Assembly (NCBI GenBank): GCA_016794025.1
Contig: JAEUKX010000068.1
Location: forward strand, 1 to 56,575
Reading direction: 5' to 3'
Source of the DNA: Rhodospirillales bacterium
GTDB lineage: Bacteria; Pseudomonadota; Alphaproteobacteria; CACIAM-22H2
DNA: 56,575 nucleotides
Positions within the stretch are counted from its first letter, which is position 1; every line of letters starts with the position of its first letter. Made by a program: the position numbers and the translations under genes. Under the pieces are notes generated by a model, which was given only the letters and a program-made list of their open reading frames with translations, had not been told where the DNA came from and did no database searches. Positions 48,999 through 56,575 of this stretch are shown in pieces.

Positions 48999-50234
48999 AT
49001 GGCGCTCCTGCACTTCAAGAATTTCCAGATGCTCGATCCCGAGGCCGACGGCCTCAAGGGCGGCTACGAGATCCTCGTCGAGGGCGATCGCATCCGCGAA
49101 GTGTCGGCCAAGCCGATCAAGTCGAAGGCGGCGTCCGTCGTCGATTGCGGCAAGCGCACGCTGATGCCGGGCCTGATCGACAGCCACGTGCACGTGGTGC
49201 TTTCGGAAGTCGTGATCCGCAACATGGAGAGCGTGCCGCTGACGCTGATGGCCGCCCGCGCCGCGGCGCAGATGCGCAAGATGCTGGCGCGCGGTTTCAC
49301 GACCGTGCGCGACACCGGCGGGGCGGACTGGGGACTCAAGGAAGCGGTCGACAAGGGCCACATCGCGGGCCCGCGCCTGTTCATCGCCGGCAAGGCCATC
49401 GGGCCGACCGGCGGCCACAGCGACGGCCGCCGCCGGACCGACTATGGCGCGAACTGCCACTGCTGCAACGCGCTGGCCTTCTCGATGGGTGTGGCCGACG
49501 GCGTGGCCGGCGTGCGCAAGGCGGTGCGCGAGGAGATGCGGCAGGGTGCCGACCACATCAAGATCATGATGTCGGGCGGCGTCGCCTCGCCCTACGACCC
49601 GCTCGACAGCCTGCAGTTCTCGATGGAAGAGGTCGGCGCCGCGGTCGAGGAGGCGCACGCGTTCGGGCGCTATGTCTGCGCCCACGCCTATACGCCCGCC
49701 GCCATCATCCGCGCGGCCAAGGGCGGCGTTCGCACGATCGAGCACGGCAATCTCGTCAACGACGAGGCCGCCAAGCTGATGGCCAAGAAGGGCATGTTCC
49801 TGGTCGCCAATCTCGTGACGTATTTCGAGATGAAGAAGCGCGCGGCCGATTTCGGCATGAATGCCGAGATGCTGGCCAAGAACGACCTCGTCATCGACGG
49901 CGCGCTGCGTTCGCTCGAGATCTGCAAGCGCCACAAGGTGCCCGTCGCCTACGGCACAGACCTGCTGGGCCAGCTGCAGGACGAGCAGTCGCAGGAGTTC
50001 TCGCTGCGCGCGCGCGTGCTCTCGCCCATCGAGATCATCCGGTCGGCCACGACCGTGGGCGCCCAGATCCTGCGCATGGAAGGCAAGCTCGGCTGCATCC
50101 GGCCCGGCGCCTTCGCCGACCTGATCGTGGTCGACGGCAACCCGCTCAAGAACCTCGCCCTGTTCGAGGGCCAGGGCCGCCACATCCCGGCGGTCATGAA
50201 GGGCGGCACATTCCACAAGAACGAGCTGAACTAG
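48999..50234 (+). CDS. Amidohydrolase (imidazolonepropionase/prolidase-like, M38 type), copy 1
   Basis: A 411-residue metal-dependent amidohydrolase. Metal ligands are in DSHVHVV (His63, His65), the probable carboxylated Lys in HIKIMMSGG, His in CAHAYTP and EHGNLV, and Asp in YGTDLLG. This set matches the Xaa-Pro/Xaa-Arg/Lys dipeptidase-like branch (Sgx9260/Cc2672 type) of the superfamily. No signal peptide, so it acts on imported compounds. ATG 48999 with AGAGGG upstream is preferred over a TTG 13 codons earlier. A His/Cys-rich loop, NCHCCNAL, is a distinguishing detail. Followed by a close paralogue six bases later. Confidence 0.93.
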   Translation: MALLHFKNFQMLDPEADGLKGGYEILVEGDRIREVSAKPIKSKAASVVDCGKRTLMPGLIDSHVHVVLSEVVIRNMESVPLTLMAARAAAQMRKMLARGFTTVRDTGGADWGLKEAVDKGHIAGPRLFIAGKAIGPTGGHSDGRRRTDYGANCHCCNALAFSMGVADGVAGVRKAVREEMRQGADHIKIMMSGGVASPYDPLDSLQFSMEEVGAAVEEAHAFGRYVCAHAYTPAAIIRAAKGGVRTIEHGNLVNDEAAKLMAKKGMFLVANLVTYFEMKKRAADFGMNAEMLAKNDLVIDGALRSLEICKRHKVPVAYGTDLLGQLQDEQSQEFSLRARVLSPIEIIRSATTVGAQILRMEGKLGCIRPGAFADLIVVDGNPLKNLALFEGQGRHIPAVMKGGTFHKNELN

Positions 50235-50240
50235 GACGCC

Positions 50241-51482
50241 ATGAGCGAACAGATCCTGCTGACGAATTTCGCGCTGCTCGAGCCGACCTTCGGCGAGATC
50301 CGCAAGGGCTACCAGCTGCTCGTCGAGGGCGACAAGGTCCGCGAGCTGTCTACCAAGCCGATCAAGTCGCCGGGTGCCGCGAAGATCGACTGCGGCGGCA
50401 ATACGCTGATGCCGGGCCTGATCGACAGCCACGTTCACGCCATCCATTCGGAAGTGAATATCCGCTTCATGGAGGCTCTTCCGCTGACGCTGGTGGCCGC
50501 GCGTGCGGCAACCCGGCTGACGGCGATGCTCAATCGCGGCTTCACGACCGTGCGCGACACCGGCGGCGCCGACTGGGGGATCAAGACGGCGATCGAGACC
50601 GGCCACATCGTGGGCCCGCGCCTTTTCATCGCCGGACAGTCGATCGGGCCGACGGGCGGCCATTCCGACTCGCGCCGGCGCACGATGGCGGACGGCGACG
50701 CTTGCGTTTGCTGCAACGGCCTGATGTTCAAGTCGGCCGTGGCCGACGGCATCGACGGCGTGCGCAAGGCGGCGCGCGAGCAGATGCGCCAGGGTGCCGA
50801 CCACGTGAAGATCATGATGTCGGGGGGCGTCGCCTCGCCCTACGACCCGCTCGACAGCCTTCAGTTCTCCGACGGCGAGGTGAAGGCCGCGGTCGAGGAG
50901 GCCACCGCCTTCGGCCGCTATGTCTGCGCCCACGCCTATTCGGCCCAGGCGATCGTGCGCGCCGCGAAGTTCGGCGTGCGCACGATCGAGCACGGCAACC
51001 TGATCGACGACGCCGCGGCCAAGCTGATGGCGAAGAAGGGCATGTTCCTCGTCGCCAACCTCGTCACCTACTACGCCATGAAGGAACGTGCGGCGAAGTG
51101 GGGGATGACGGCCGAAAGCCTCGAGAAGAACGACGTCGTCCTGCAGGGCGGGCTCAAGTCGCTGGAGATCTGCAAGCGCAACAACGTCCCCGTCGCCTAC
51201 GGCACCGACCTCCTGGGCGAGCTGCACTGGGACCAGTCGCGCGAGTTCACCATCCGCCAGGCCGTGCTGTCGCCCATGGAGATCATCCGCTCGGCCACGC
51301 TGGTCGGCGCCGAAATCCTGCGCCTGCCGGGCAAGCTCGGCACGCTGGCGCCCGGCGCCTTCGCCGACATGATCGTGGTCGACGGCAATCCGCTCAAGAA
51401 CCTCGCGCTGCTCGAGGACCAGGGCAGGCACCTGTCGCTGATCATGAAGGGCGGCAAGCTGCACAAGAACCGGCTGCACTGA
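50241..51482 (+). CDS. Amidohydrolase (imidazolonepropionase/prolidase-like, M38 type), copy 2
   Basis: A 413-residue tandem paralogue of the preceding enzyme, with the same ligand set: DSHVHAI (His64, His66), HVKIMMSGGVASPYDPLDS, CAHAYS, EHGNLI, YGTDLLG. Long blocks are shared (TTVRDTGGADWG, GPRLFIAG, IGPTGGHSD, MAKKGMFLVANLVTY). The differing regions lie around the substrate-side loops (DGDACVCCNGL versus the NCHCCNAL of copy 1), suggesting duplicated enzymes with different specificities. ATG 50241 follows a clear stop of copy 1. Next gene is a polyamine-type permease two bases later. Confidence 0.93.
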   Translation: MSEQILLTNFALLEPTFGEIRKGYQLLVEGDKVRELSTKPIKSPGAAKIDCGGNTLMPGLIDSHVHAIHSEVNIRFMEALPLTLVAARAATRLTAMLNRGFTTVRDTGGADWGIKTAIETGHIVGPRLFIAGQSIGPTGGHSDSRRRTMADGDACVCCNGLMFKSAVADGIDGVRKAAREQMRQGADHVKIMMSGGVASPYDPLDSLQFSDGEVKAAVEEATAFGRYVCAHAYSAQAIVRAAKFGVRTIEHGNLIDDAAAKLMAKKGMFLVANLVTYYAMKERAAKWGMTAESLEKNDVVLQGGLKSLEICKRNNVPVAYGTDLLGELHWDQSREFTIRQAVLSPMEIIRSATLVGAEILRLPGKLGTLAPGAFADMIVVDGNPLKNLALLEDQGRHLSLIMKGGKLHKNRLH

Positions 51483-51484
51483 GG

Positions 51485-52309
51485 ATGGCGCAGGGCCGCA
51501 TCGACACGCGCCGGCTTGGCCGCTTCGCCCTGCGTGGCGTGGCGTCGCTGTCGATGGCCTATCTGCTCCTGCCCCTGTTCTTCGTGACGTGGCTTGCCTT
51601 CTTCGCGCAGGAGATCCCCTCCTTCCCGCCCGAGGGCTATTCGTTCAAGTGGTTCCGCGCCATTCCCGGCAACGACCGTTTCGTATCGGGCTTCCTGCTG
51701 AGCCTCGAGGTGGCGGCGATCGCGACCGTCATCGGCCTGATGCTCGGCGTGCCCGCGGCCGTCGGCCTCGTGCGGCTGCGCTTCACGGGCCGCGAGGCGG
51801 CGAGCAATCTCCTGCTCCTGCCGCTCGTCGTGCCGGGCATCGTGCTCGGCATCGCGCTCTACGTCTTCCATGTCGAGGCCGAACTCATGACCGAACTGCC
51901 GATCCTCGGCTCGTTCGGCGGCCTGATCGCGGGCCACGTGCTGATCGTCATCCCGTGGACGGTGCGTCTCGTGACCGCAAGCCTCGTGGGCATGGACCGC
52001 TCGATCGAGGAGGCCGCGCAGAGCCTCGGCGCCGACCGCCTGACGACCTTCCGCCGCGTGACCATGCCCGCCATCCTGCCGGGCATGGTCGCCGCCGCGA
52101 TGTTCGGCTTCATCTCGTCCTTCGGCAACCTCGAGATGAGCCTTTTCATCGTCGGACCGGGCCGCACCACGCTGCCCATCGCGATCCTCCAGTATCTCGA
52201 ATGGAAGATCGATCCGACCATTGCCGCCGTGTCGGTCCTGCAGATCCTGTTCATCGCGGCCGCGATGCTGCTGACCGACCGTTTCGTTCGCATCAGCCGG
52301 GTGGTCTAG
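51485..52309 (+). CDS. Polyamine-type ABC transporter permease (PotC-like)
   Basis: A 274-residue six-helix permease. Helix 1 is MAYLLLPLFFVTWLAFFAQE, followed by PSFPPEGYSFKWFRAIPGN, typical of PotC. Coupling loop: IEEAAQSLGADRLTTFRRVT. The start ATG 51485 directly follows the second amidohydrolase, showing that transport and cleavage genes share a transcript. Order here is permease C, ATPase, receptor, permease B. Confidence 0.93.
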   Translation: MAQGRIDTRRLGRFALRGVASLSMAYLLLPLFFVTWLAFFAQEIPSFPPEGYSFKWFRAIPGNDRFVSGFLLSLEVAAIATVIGLMLGVPAAVGLVRLRFTGREAASNLLLLPLVVPGIVLGIALYVFHVEAELMTELPILGSFGGLIAGHVLIVIPWTVRLVTASLVGMDRSIEEAAQSLGADRLTTFRRVTMPAILPGMVAAAMFGFISSFGNLEMSLFIVGPGRTTLPIAILQYLEWKIDPTIAAVSVLQILFIAAAMLLTDRFVRISRVV

Positions 52310-52310
52310 A

Positions 52311-53360
52311 ATGGCGCGTCTGCAGATCGACCGGGTGACGAAGAGCTACGGCGAACTCAAGGCCGTCGACGACGCGACGCTCGACGTGGCCAACGGCGAA
52401 TTCCTTGTCCTGCTGGGTCCCTCGGGCTGCGGCAAGACGACGACGCTGCGCATGGTCGCAGGCTTCGTCGAGCCGACATCGGGCACGATCCGCCTCGACG
52501 GGAACGACGTGACCACGCTGCCGCCGTGGAAGCGAAATGCCGGCCTCGTCTTCCAGAGCTATGCGCTGTTCCCGCACCTGACGGTCAACCAGAACGTCGC
52601 CTTCGGCCTCGAGATGCGCAAGGTGCCCGCCGCCGACATGCCCAAGAAGGTCGCCGAGGCGCTGCGCCTCGTGCGGCTCGACCATCTGGGCGAACGCCTG
52701 CCGCGCCAGCTGTCCGGCGGCCAGCAGCAGCGCGTGGCGCTGGCGCGTGCCCTCGTCTTCCACCCCGACATCCTGCTGCTCGACGAACCGCTGTCGAACC
52801 TCGATGCCAAGCTGCGCCAGGACGTGCGCGTGGAGATCCGCGAGCTGCAGCGCAAGCTCGGGCTGACGACCGTCATGGTGACCCACGACCAGGAGGAGGC
52901 GCTGACCATGGCCGACCGCCTCGTGGTGATGAGCGAGGGCCGCATCCGCCAGGTCGGCACGCAGCACGATCTCTACGAGCGGCCGGCCGACCGTTTCGTG
53001 GCCGATTTCGTCGGCCGCTCCAACTTCATCGAGGGCCGCATCGAGGCGCCCGGAAAGTTCGTGTCGAAGGGCGGGCTTGCGATCGCCTGCGCGGACGGAC
53101 CGCCGGGATCGGCCGTGCTGGCCCTGCGGCCCGAGCGCGTCGCGATCGTCGGCTCGGGCGAGCCGGCCGACAACCGCTTCGAAGGCCGGGTGGAGTTCCT
53201 CTCCTATCTCGGGGCCGCGATCGACCTGCATGTGCGCCTGTCGCCGGCCGAACGCCTGATCGTCCAGCTTCCCAACCGGCCCGAGAGCGCCGCGCCGAAG
53301 ATCGGCGATGCCGTCACGCTCGCATGGAGCCGCACCACAGCCCGGATCTTCCACGACTGA
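52311..53360 (+). CDS. Polyamine-type ABC transporter ATP-binding protein (PotA-like)
   Basis: A 349-residue ATPase. Walker A GPSGCGKT (about 36-43), Q-loop in FQSYALFPHLTV, signature LSGGQQQRVALARAL, Walker [13 protein letters not shown], switch VTHDQEEA, then a TOBE-type C-terminal domain with LRPERVAI. QQQR in the signature is typical of the PotA/FbpC branch and separates it from the sugar-type ATPase at 20127 (QRQR). Its start is one base after the permease stop. Confidence 0.95.
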   Translation: MARLQIDRVTKSYGELKAVDDATLDVANGEFLVLLGPSGCGKTTTLRMVAGFVEPTSGTIRLDGNDVTTLPPWKRNAGLVFQSYALFPHLTVNQNVAFGLEMRKVPAADMPKKVAEALRLVRLDHLGERLPRQLSGGQQQRVALARALVFHPDILLLDEPLSNLDAKLRQDVRVEIRELQRKLGLTTVMVTHDQEEALTMADRLVVMSEGRIRQVGTQHDLYERPADRFVADFVGRSNFIEGRIEAPGKFVSKGGLAIACADGPPGSAVLALRPERVAIVGSGEPADNRFEGRVEFLSYLGAAIDLHVRLSPAERLIVQLPNRPESAAPKIGDAVTLAWSRTTARIFHD

Positions 53361-53389
53361 AACCGACCGAAACCGAAGGAGAAGCGAAC

Positions 53390-54439
53390 ATGGCCCATAC
53401 CCCGACGACTTCCCGCCGCGCCTTCCTCGCCGGCACGGCCGCCGCCGCCGGCGCGCTTGCCGCACCCGGCATCGCCCGCGCCCAGTCGAAGGGCAAGATC
53501 GTGGTGGGCACGTGGGGCGGCGACTATGCGCGCCTGCTCAACAAGAACATCGAGCAGCCGATCCTGATCAAGGAAGGCTGGGAGGTCGTCCAGGACCAGG
53601 CGGGCGACCCGCAGCGCCGTTCGAAGATGCTGGCCGAGCAGCGCCTGCCGCGCGGCACGTCCGACGTGCAGGGCCTGTCGTCGATCAACATGTTCCAGAT
53701 GCACGACGCCGGCACGGTGCTGCCGATCGACTATTCCAAGCTGAAGAACGCCAAGAACCTGCTGCCGTCGATGAAGTATCCCTACGGCGTGGGCCACATC
53801 TATTCGGGCAACGTCGCCGTCTACAATCCAAAGATGGTGAGCCCGGCGCCCAAGAGCTACAAGGACGTGTTCGATCCCAAGCACGGCAACAAGCTCGCCA
53901 TCATCGACATCCAGTACCAGTACACGATCGCCTCGGCCGCACTCGCCGCCGGCGGCTCGACCAAGAATTTCGAGCCCGGCAAGAAGCTGCTGCTGGAGTG
54001 CAAGAAGGCCGGCATGCGCATCTACCCCACGAACGAGGCCTTCGCGCAGGGCCTGAAGGCCGAGGAATTCGGCATCGGCGTGATGTGGAAGGCGCGCGTC
54101 GTGCAGTGGCAGAACGCGGGCATCACGGTCGAGGCCGTGACGCCGAGCGAGGGGGCGCTTGCCTACGTGTCGGGCTTCGTCATCCCGAAGAACGCACCCA
54201 ACAAGAACGGCGCCTACGCCTATATCGACGCGATGCTCGCGAAGTCGGCGCAGGAGAACTTCGCCGTCGACATGGGCTACAACCCGACCGTCACCAACGC
54301 GGTCGTGGCGCCCGACCTCAACAAGCGGATCGGCTTCACGCCCGACGAGATCAAGAAGCTCGTCGATCTCGACTACGACTACATGAACCGCAACGACGTC
54401 GCCCTCAAGGAATGGTGGGACAAGGAACTCAAGGGCTGA
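53390..54439 (+). CDS. Polyamine-type ABC transporter substrate-binding protein (PotD-like)
   Basis: A 349-residue receptor. MAHTPTTSRRAFLAGTAAAA, then a Gly/Ala-rich region ending IARAQ, is a convincing twin-arginine leader (S-R-R-A-F-L-A). Mature start GKIVVGTWGGDYARLLNKNI is typical of the SBP_bac_8/PotD-like group. AAGGAGAAG precedes ATG 53390. The Asp/aromatic polyamine-site pattern cannot be confirmed by eye, so the ligand could be an amino-acid derivative or peptide. Confidence 0.94.
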   Translation: MAHTPTTSRRAFLAGTAAAAGALAAPGIARAQSKGKIVVGTWGGDYARLLNKNIEQPILIKEGWEVVQDQAGDPQRRSKMLAEQRLPRGTSDVQGLSSINMFQMHDAGTVLPIDYSKLKNAKNLLPSMKYPYGVGHIYSGNVAVYNPKMVSPAPKSYKDVFDPKHGNKLAIIDIQYQYTIASAALAAGGSTKNFEPGKKLLLECKKAGMRIYPTNEAFAQGLKAEEFGIGVMWKARVVQWQNAGITVEAVTPSEGALAYVSGFVIPKNAPNKNGAYAYIDAMLAKSAQENFAVDMGYNPTVTNAVVAPDLNKRIGFTPDEIKKLVDLDYDYMNRNDVALKEWWDKELKG

Positions 54440-54446
54440 GGCGGCA

Positions 54447-55331
54447 ATGACGGCAGCGGCACTTCCGGCCCGGCAGGACGACGACGCCCGCGCGTCGTTC
54501 CTGTCGGCCGGCACGCTGGTGGGCCCGGCGACGGTCTTCGTCGCCGCGGGCCTGCTGGTGCCGCTTGCCATCCTGTTCCGCTACAGCCTCAACCGGTTCG
54601 AGCCCCGCCGGATGATGGTCGACGCGTTCACGTTCGAGAACTACGTCAAGTTCTTCTCCGACCCCTACTACACCGGCATCTTCTGGACGACGCTGCGCGT
54701 GGCGGCACTCTGCACCGTCGCCTGCGTCGTCCTGGGGCTGCCGCTTGCCTATGCGCTGGCGCGCACCCAGACGCGCTTCAAGAACATCCTGATCGTCCTC
54801 GTCGTGCTGCCGCTCTTCGTGGGCAACGCCGTGCGCGCGGCAGGCTGGATGACGCTGCTGGGCAGCAAGGGCTTCCTCAACGTCACGCTCGAGAAGCTCG
54901 GCCTGATCGACGAGCCCCTGCAGATGATGTTCACCGAAGGCGCCGTCATCGCCGGCATCATCGCCGTGAACCTGCCCTACATGGTGCTGACGCTGCAGAG
55001 CGTGATCGAAGGCATCCAGCGCCAGCTCGAAGAGGCGGCCTTCAGCCTCGGCGCCAACCCCTACGAGATGACCAAGCGCGTGCTGCTGCCGCTGGCCCTG
55101 CCGGGCCTGCTTGCCGGCACGATCCTCACCTTCATCCTCGGCATGAATGCCTATGCCACGCCCGTCCTGCTCGGCGGGCCCAAATTCAAGATGATGGGGC
55201 CGCTCGTGTTCGGGCAGTTCCAGCTCAACAACTGGCCGTTCGGCGCGACGACGGCCTTCGTCCTGATGGCGGCCACGCTGGCGCTGACCGCGACCGCCAA
55301 CATCCTTGTCCAGAGGCGCTACAGGCGCTGA
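54447..55331 (+). CDS. Polyamine-type ABC transporter permease (PotB-like)
   Basis: A 294-residue six-helix permease with a hydrophilic N-terminus of about 25 residues. Family marks: PLAILFRYSLNRFEP, LPLAYALARTQTRFKN, coupling loop LEEAAFSLGANPYEMTKRVL. Completes the C-A-D-B transporter set. ATG 54447 is seven bases after the receptor stop. It is followed 19 bases later by the M24 peptidase. Confidence 0.94.
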   Translation: MTAAALPARQDDDARASFLSAGTLVGPATVFVAAGLLVPLAILFRYSLNRFEPRRMMVDAFTFENYVKFFSDPYYTGIFWTTLRVAALCTVACVVLGLPLAYALARTQTRFKNILIVLVVLPLFVGNAVRAAGWMTLLGSKGFLNVTLEKLGLIDEPLQMMFTEGAVIAGIIAVNLPYMVLTLQSVIEGIQRQLEEAAFSLGANPYEMTKRVLLPLALPGLLAGTILTFILGMNAYATPVLLGGPKFKMMGPLVFGQFQLNNWPFGATTAFVLMAATLALTATANILVQRRYRR

Positions 55332-55350
55332 ACAACCGGGAGACGCGAAG

Positions 55351-56571
55351 ATGACGATCGGGGTTGGCGGTTCGACCGCCGAGAAGGAGCTTGCGGCGCT
55401 GAAGAACATGCGCGGAAGCGTACCGCCCATCGGCGTCGACGAGCGGCTGCGGCGCATCGACAAGGCGCAGCGCCTGATGCGCGAGAAGGGCATCGACGCG
55501 CTGTGGCTCGACATCTCGTCGAGCCTGACCTACTTCACGGGCCTGCGCATGCGCCGCACCGAGCGCGCGCACGGCGCGATCCTGCCGGCACGCGGCGAGA
55601 TCGTCTACCTGTCGCCGGCCTTCGAGGTCGAGAAGCTGCGCACGATGACCGTCTTCGGCGACAAGATCGCCCAGTGGGAGGAGGACGAGGACCCCACCGC
55701 GCTCGTCATCGACACGGTGCGCTCGCTGGGCGCCGAGCGCGGGACCATCGCGGTCGACGAGGCCACGCCCTTCTTCACCTTCGACGGACTGCGCCGCGCG
55801 GGCAATTCCTTCACGTTCGTGAACGGGTCCGAGATCACGGCCGCCTGCCGCCAGATCAAGTCCGAGCAGGAACTGGCGCTGATGCAGACGGCCAAGAACA
55901 TCACGCTCGAGGCGCACAAGGCCGCCGCGCGCATCCTGCGCGAGGGGATCACGACGCCCGAGGTGCAGGCCTTCCTCACGGCCGCGCACCGCAAGCTGGG
56001 CTCGGAAGGCGATCCGCCGTTCAACGCCGTGCTGTTCGGCGAGGCGACCGCCTACCCGCACGGCGTGCCCTATCCGCAGACGCTGAAAGACGGCGACATG
56101 GTGCTGATCGATACCGGCGCGCCGATCGACGGATACCTCTCCGACATCACGCGCTCCTACGTGTTCGGCACGCCCAACAAGCGCCAGCGCGAGGTGTGGA
56201 ATCTCGAGAAGGCCGCGCAGGCCGCCGCCTTCGCTGCCGCCAAGCCCGGCAACCGGTGCGAGGATGTGGACAAGGCCGCGCGCGCGGTCATCACGGCCGG
56301 CGGCTTCGGCCCCGGCTACGCCACACCGGGCCTGCCGCACCGCACCGGCCACGGCATCGGGCTCGACGTGCACGAGTGGCCCTACCTCGTGAAGGGCGAC
56401 CGCACCGTGCTGGCGCCGGGCATGACGTTCTCGAACGAACCGACGATCTGCATCTATGGCGAGTTCGGCGTCCGCCTCGAGGATCACATGTACATCACCG
56501 AAAAGGGCGCCGGCTGGTTCACCGGCCCCGCCCACTCGGTCGACGACCCGTTCGGCCTCGACGTGCGCTGA
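55351..56571 (+). CDS. M24-family metallopeptidase (Xaa-Pro dipeptidase/aminopeptidase-like)
   Basis: A 406-residue pita-bread-fold enzyme. The N-terminal creatinase-type domain is about 30-165. The catalytic domain supplies the dinuclear-metal ligands: Asp in IDTGAPIDGYLSD (two), His in HRTGHGIGLDVHE, Glu in SNEPTI, Glu in RLEDHMYIT. AYPHGVPYP provides the usual proton-shuttle His. The set is complete, so it should be active on Xaa-Pro or a related C-N bond; creatinase and DMSP-lyase members of the fold show that non-peptide substrates are possible. ATG 55351 follows GGGAGA. The gene is complete, ending four bases before the window edge. Confidence 0.93.
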   Translation: MTIGVGGSTAEKELAALKNMRGSVPPIGVDERLRRIDKAQRLMREKGIDALWLDISSSLTYFTGLRMRRTERAHGAILPARGEIVYLSPAFEVEKLRTMTVFGDKIAQWEEDEDPTALVIDTVRSLGAERGTIAVDEATPFFTFDGLRRAGNSFTFVNGSEITAACRQIKSEQELALMQTAKNITLEAHKAAARILREGITTPEVQAFLTAAHRKLGSEGDPPFNAVLFGEATAYPHGVPYPQTLKDGDMVLIDTGAPIDGYLSDITRSYVFGTPNKRQREVWNLEKAAQAAAFAAAKPGNRCEDVDKAARAVITAGGFGPGYATPGLPHRTGHGIGLDVHEWPYLVKGDRTVLAPGMTFSNEPTICIYGEFGVRLEDHMYITEKGAGWFTGPAHSVDDPFGLDVR

Positions 56572-56575
56572 ACGG

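Noticed and set aside
48978..51479. An 833-codon open frame on the minus strand opposite the two amidohydrolases
   Set aside because: It is the antisense shadow of two clear enzymes. Its translation is Arg/His/Asp/Val-rich low complexity with no family resemblance, and it runs through both genes and their junction as expected from high-GC third positions.
55351..56571. Annotation of the M24 protein as a DMSP lyase (DddP)
   Set aside because: It shares the fold, but has the ordinary prolidase-type AYPHG and HRTGHGIG motifs and sits with peptide-type hydrolases. No DMSP-related neighbours are present.

Overview
The window is a very GC-rich, densely packed bacterial chromosomal segment. Its gene content (many periplasmic-binding-protein ABC transporters, thu-like sugar genes, FCD-type GntR regulators, sugar-acid dehydratases, a methyl-accepting chemotaxis protein, a small class I cytochrome c) and its codon usage point to a metabolically versatile alphaproteobacterium of the Rhodospirillales/Hyphomicrobiales kind. 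That placement is inferred from gene content; no marker gene is present. About 52 protein genes are called. I see no rRNA, tRNA, CRISPR array, complete insertion sequence or prophage.

Layout. (1) 1-8072: the 3' part of a chemotaxis receptor, a cytochrome c, then a minus-strand MFS / binding protein / dipeptide-type ABC transporter operon. (2) 8300-10151: a fosmidomycin-resistance-type MFS transporter facing a beta-carbonic anhydrase. (3) 10152-11526: an A/T-richer patch with a DUF3800 protein and a possible IS end, probably acquired. (4) 11527-17502: a minus-strand thu-like operon (binding protein, two permeases, Gfo/Idh oxidoreductase, ThuA, LacI regulator). (5) 17643-24526: a divergent plus-strand operon with two SDR dehydrogenases, a KDPG-type aldolase, a UgpC-type ATPase, a binding protein and two permeases. 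(6) 24536-32881: an eight-gene minus-strand operon headed by a GntR regulator, then an esterase, a sugar ABC transporter, a TIM-barrel isomerase/epimerase, a second Gfo/Idh enzyme and an IlvD/Edd sugar-acid dehydratase. (7) 32935-36608: GST, creatininase-family enzyme, polar amino-acid-type binding protein, RidA and permease. (8) 36628-43784: an enolase-superfamily dehydratase with two unrecognised companions, divergent from GntR, SDR and a fourth sugar transporter. (9) 43859-56571: thirteen plus-strand genes with a branched-chain-amino-acid-type transporter, a GAF protein, two tandem prolidase-like amidohydrolases, a polyamine-type transporter and an M24 peptidase.

How it fits together. Eight ABC importers are packed into about 55 kb. 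Four of them are CUT1 sugar importers, but only one sugar-type ATPase is present (20127-21179), so it may serve all four. Regions 4-6 and 8 supply sugar dehydrogenases, sugar-acid dehydratases of two unrelated folds and a 2-keto-3-deoxy-acid aldolase. This is what an oxidative, Entner-Doudoroff-like route for several sugars or sugar acids would need, alongside two Gfo/Idh modules of the kind used in 3-keto-sugar chemistry. Region 9 looks like import and intracellular cleavage of small peptides or amide-linked compounds.

Most noteworthy signals: strong GC-rich hairpins at the binding-protein/permease junction in four operons; near-perfect palindromes at three regulatory intergenic regions; the two unknown proteins tied to the enolase-superfamily enzyme; and the combined peptide locus at the right end.
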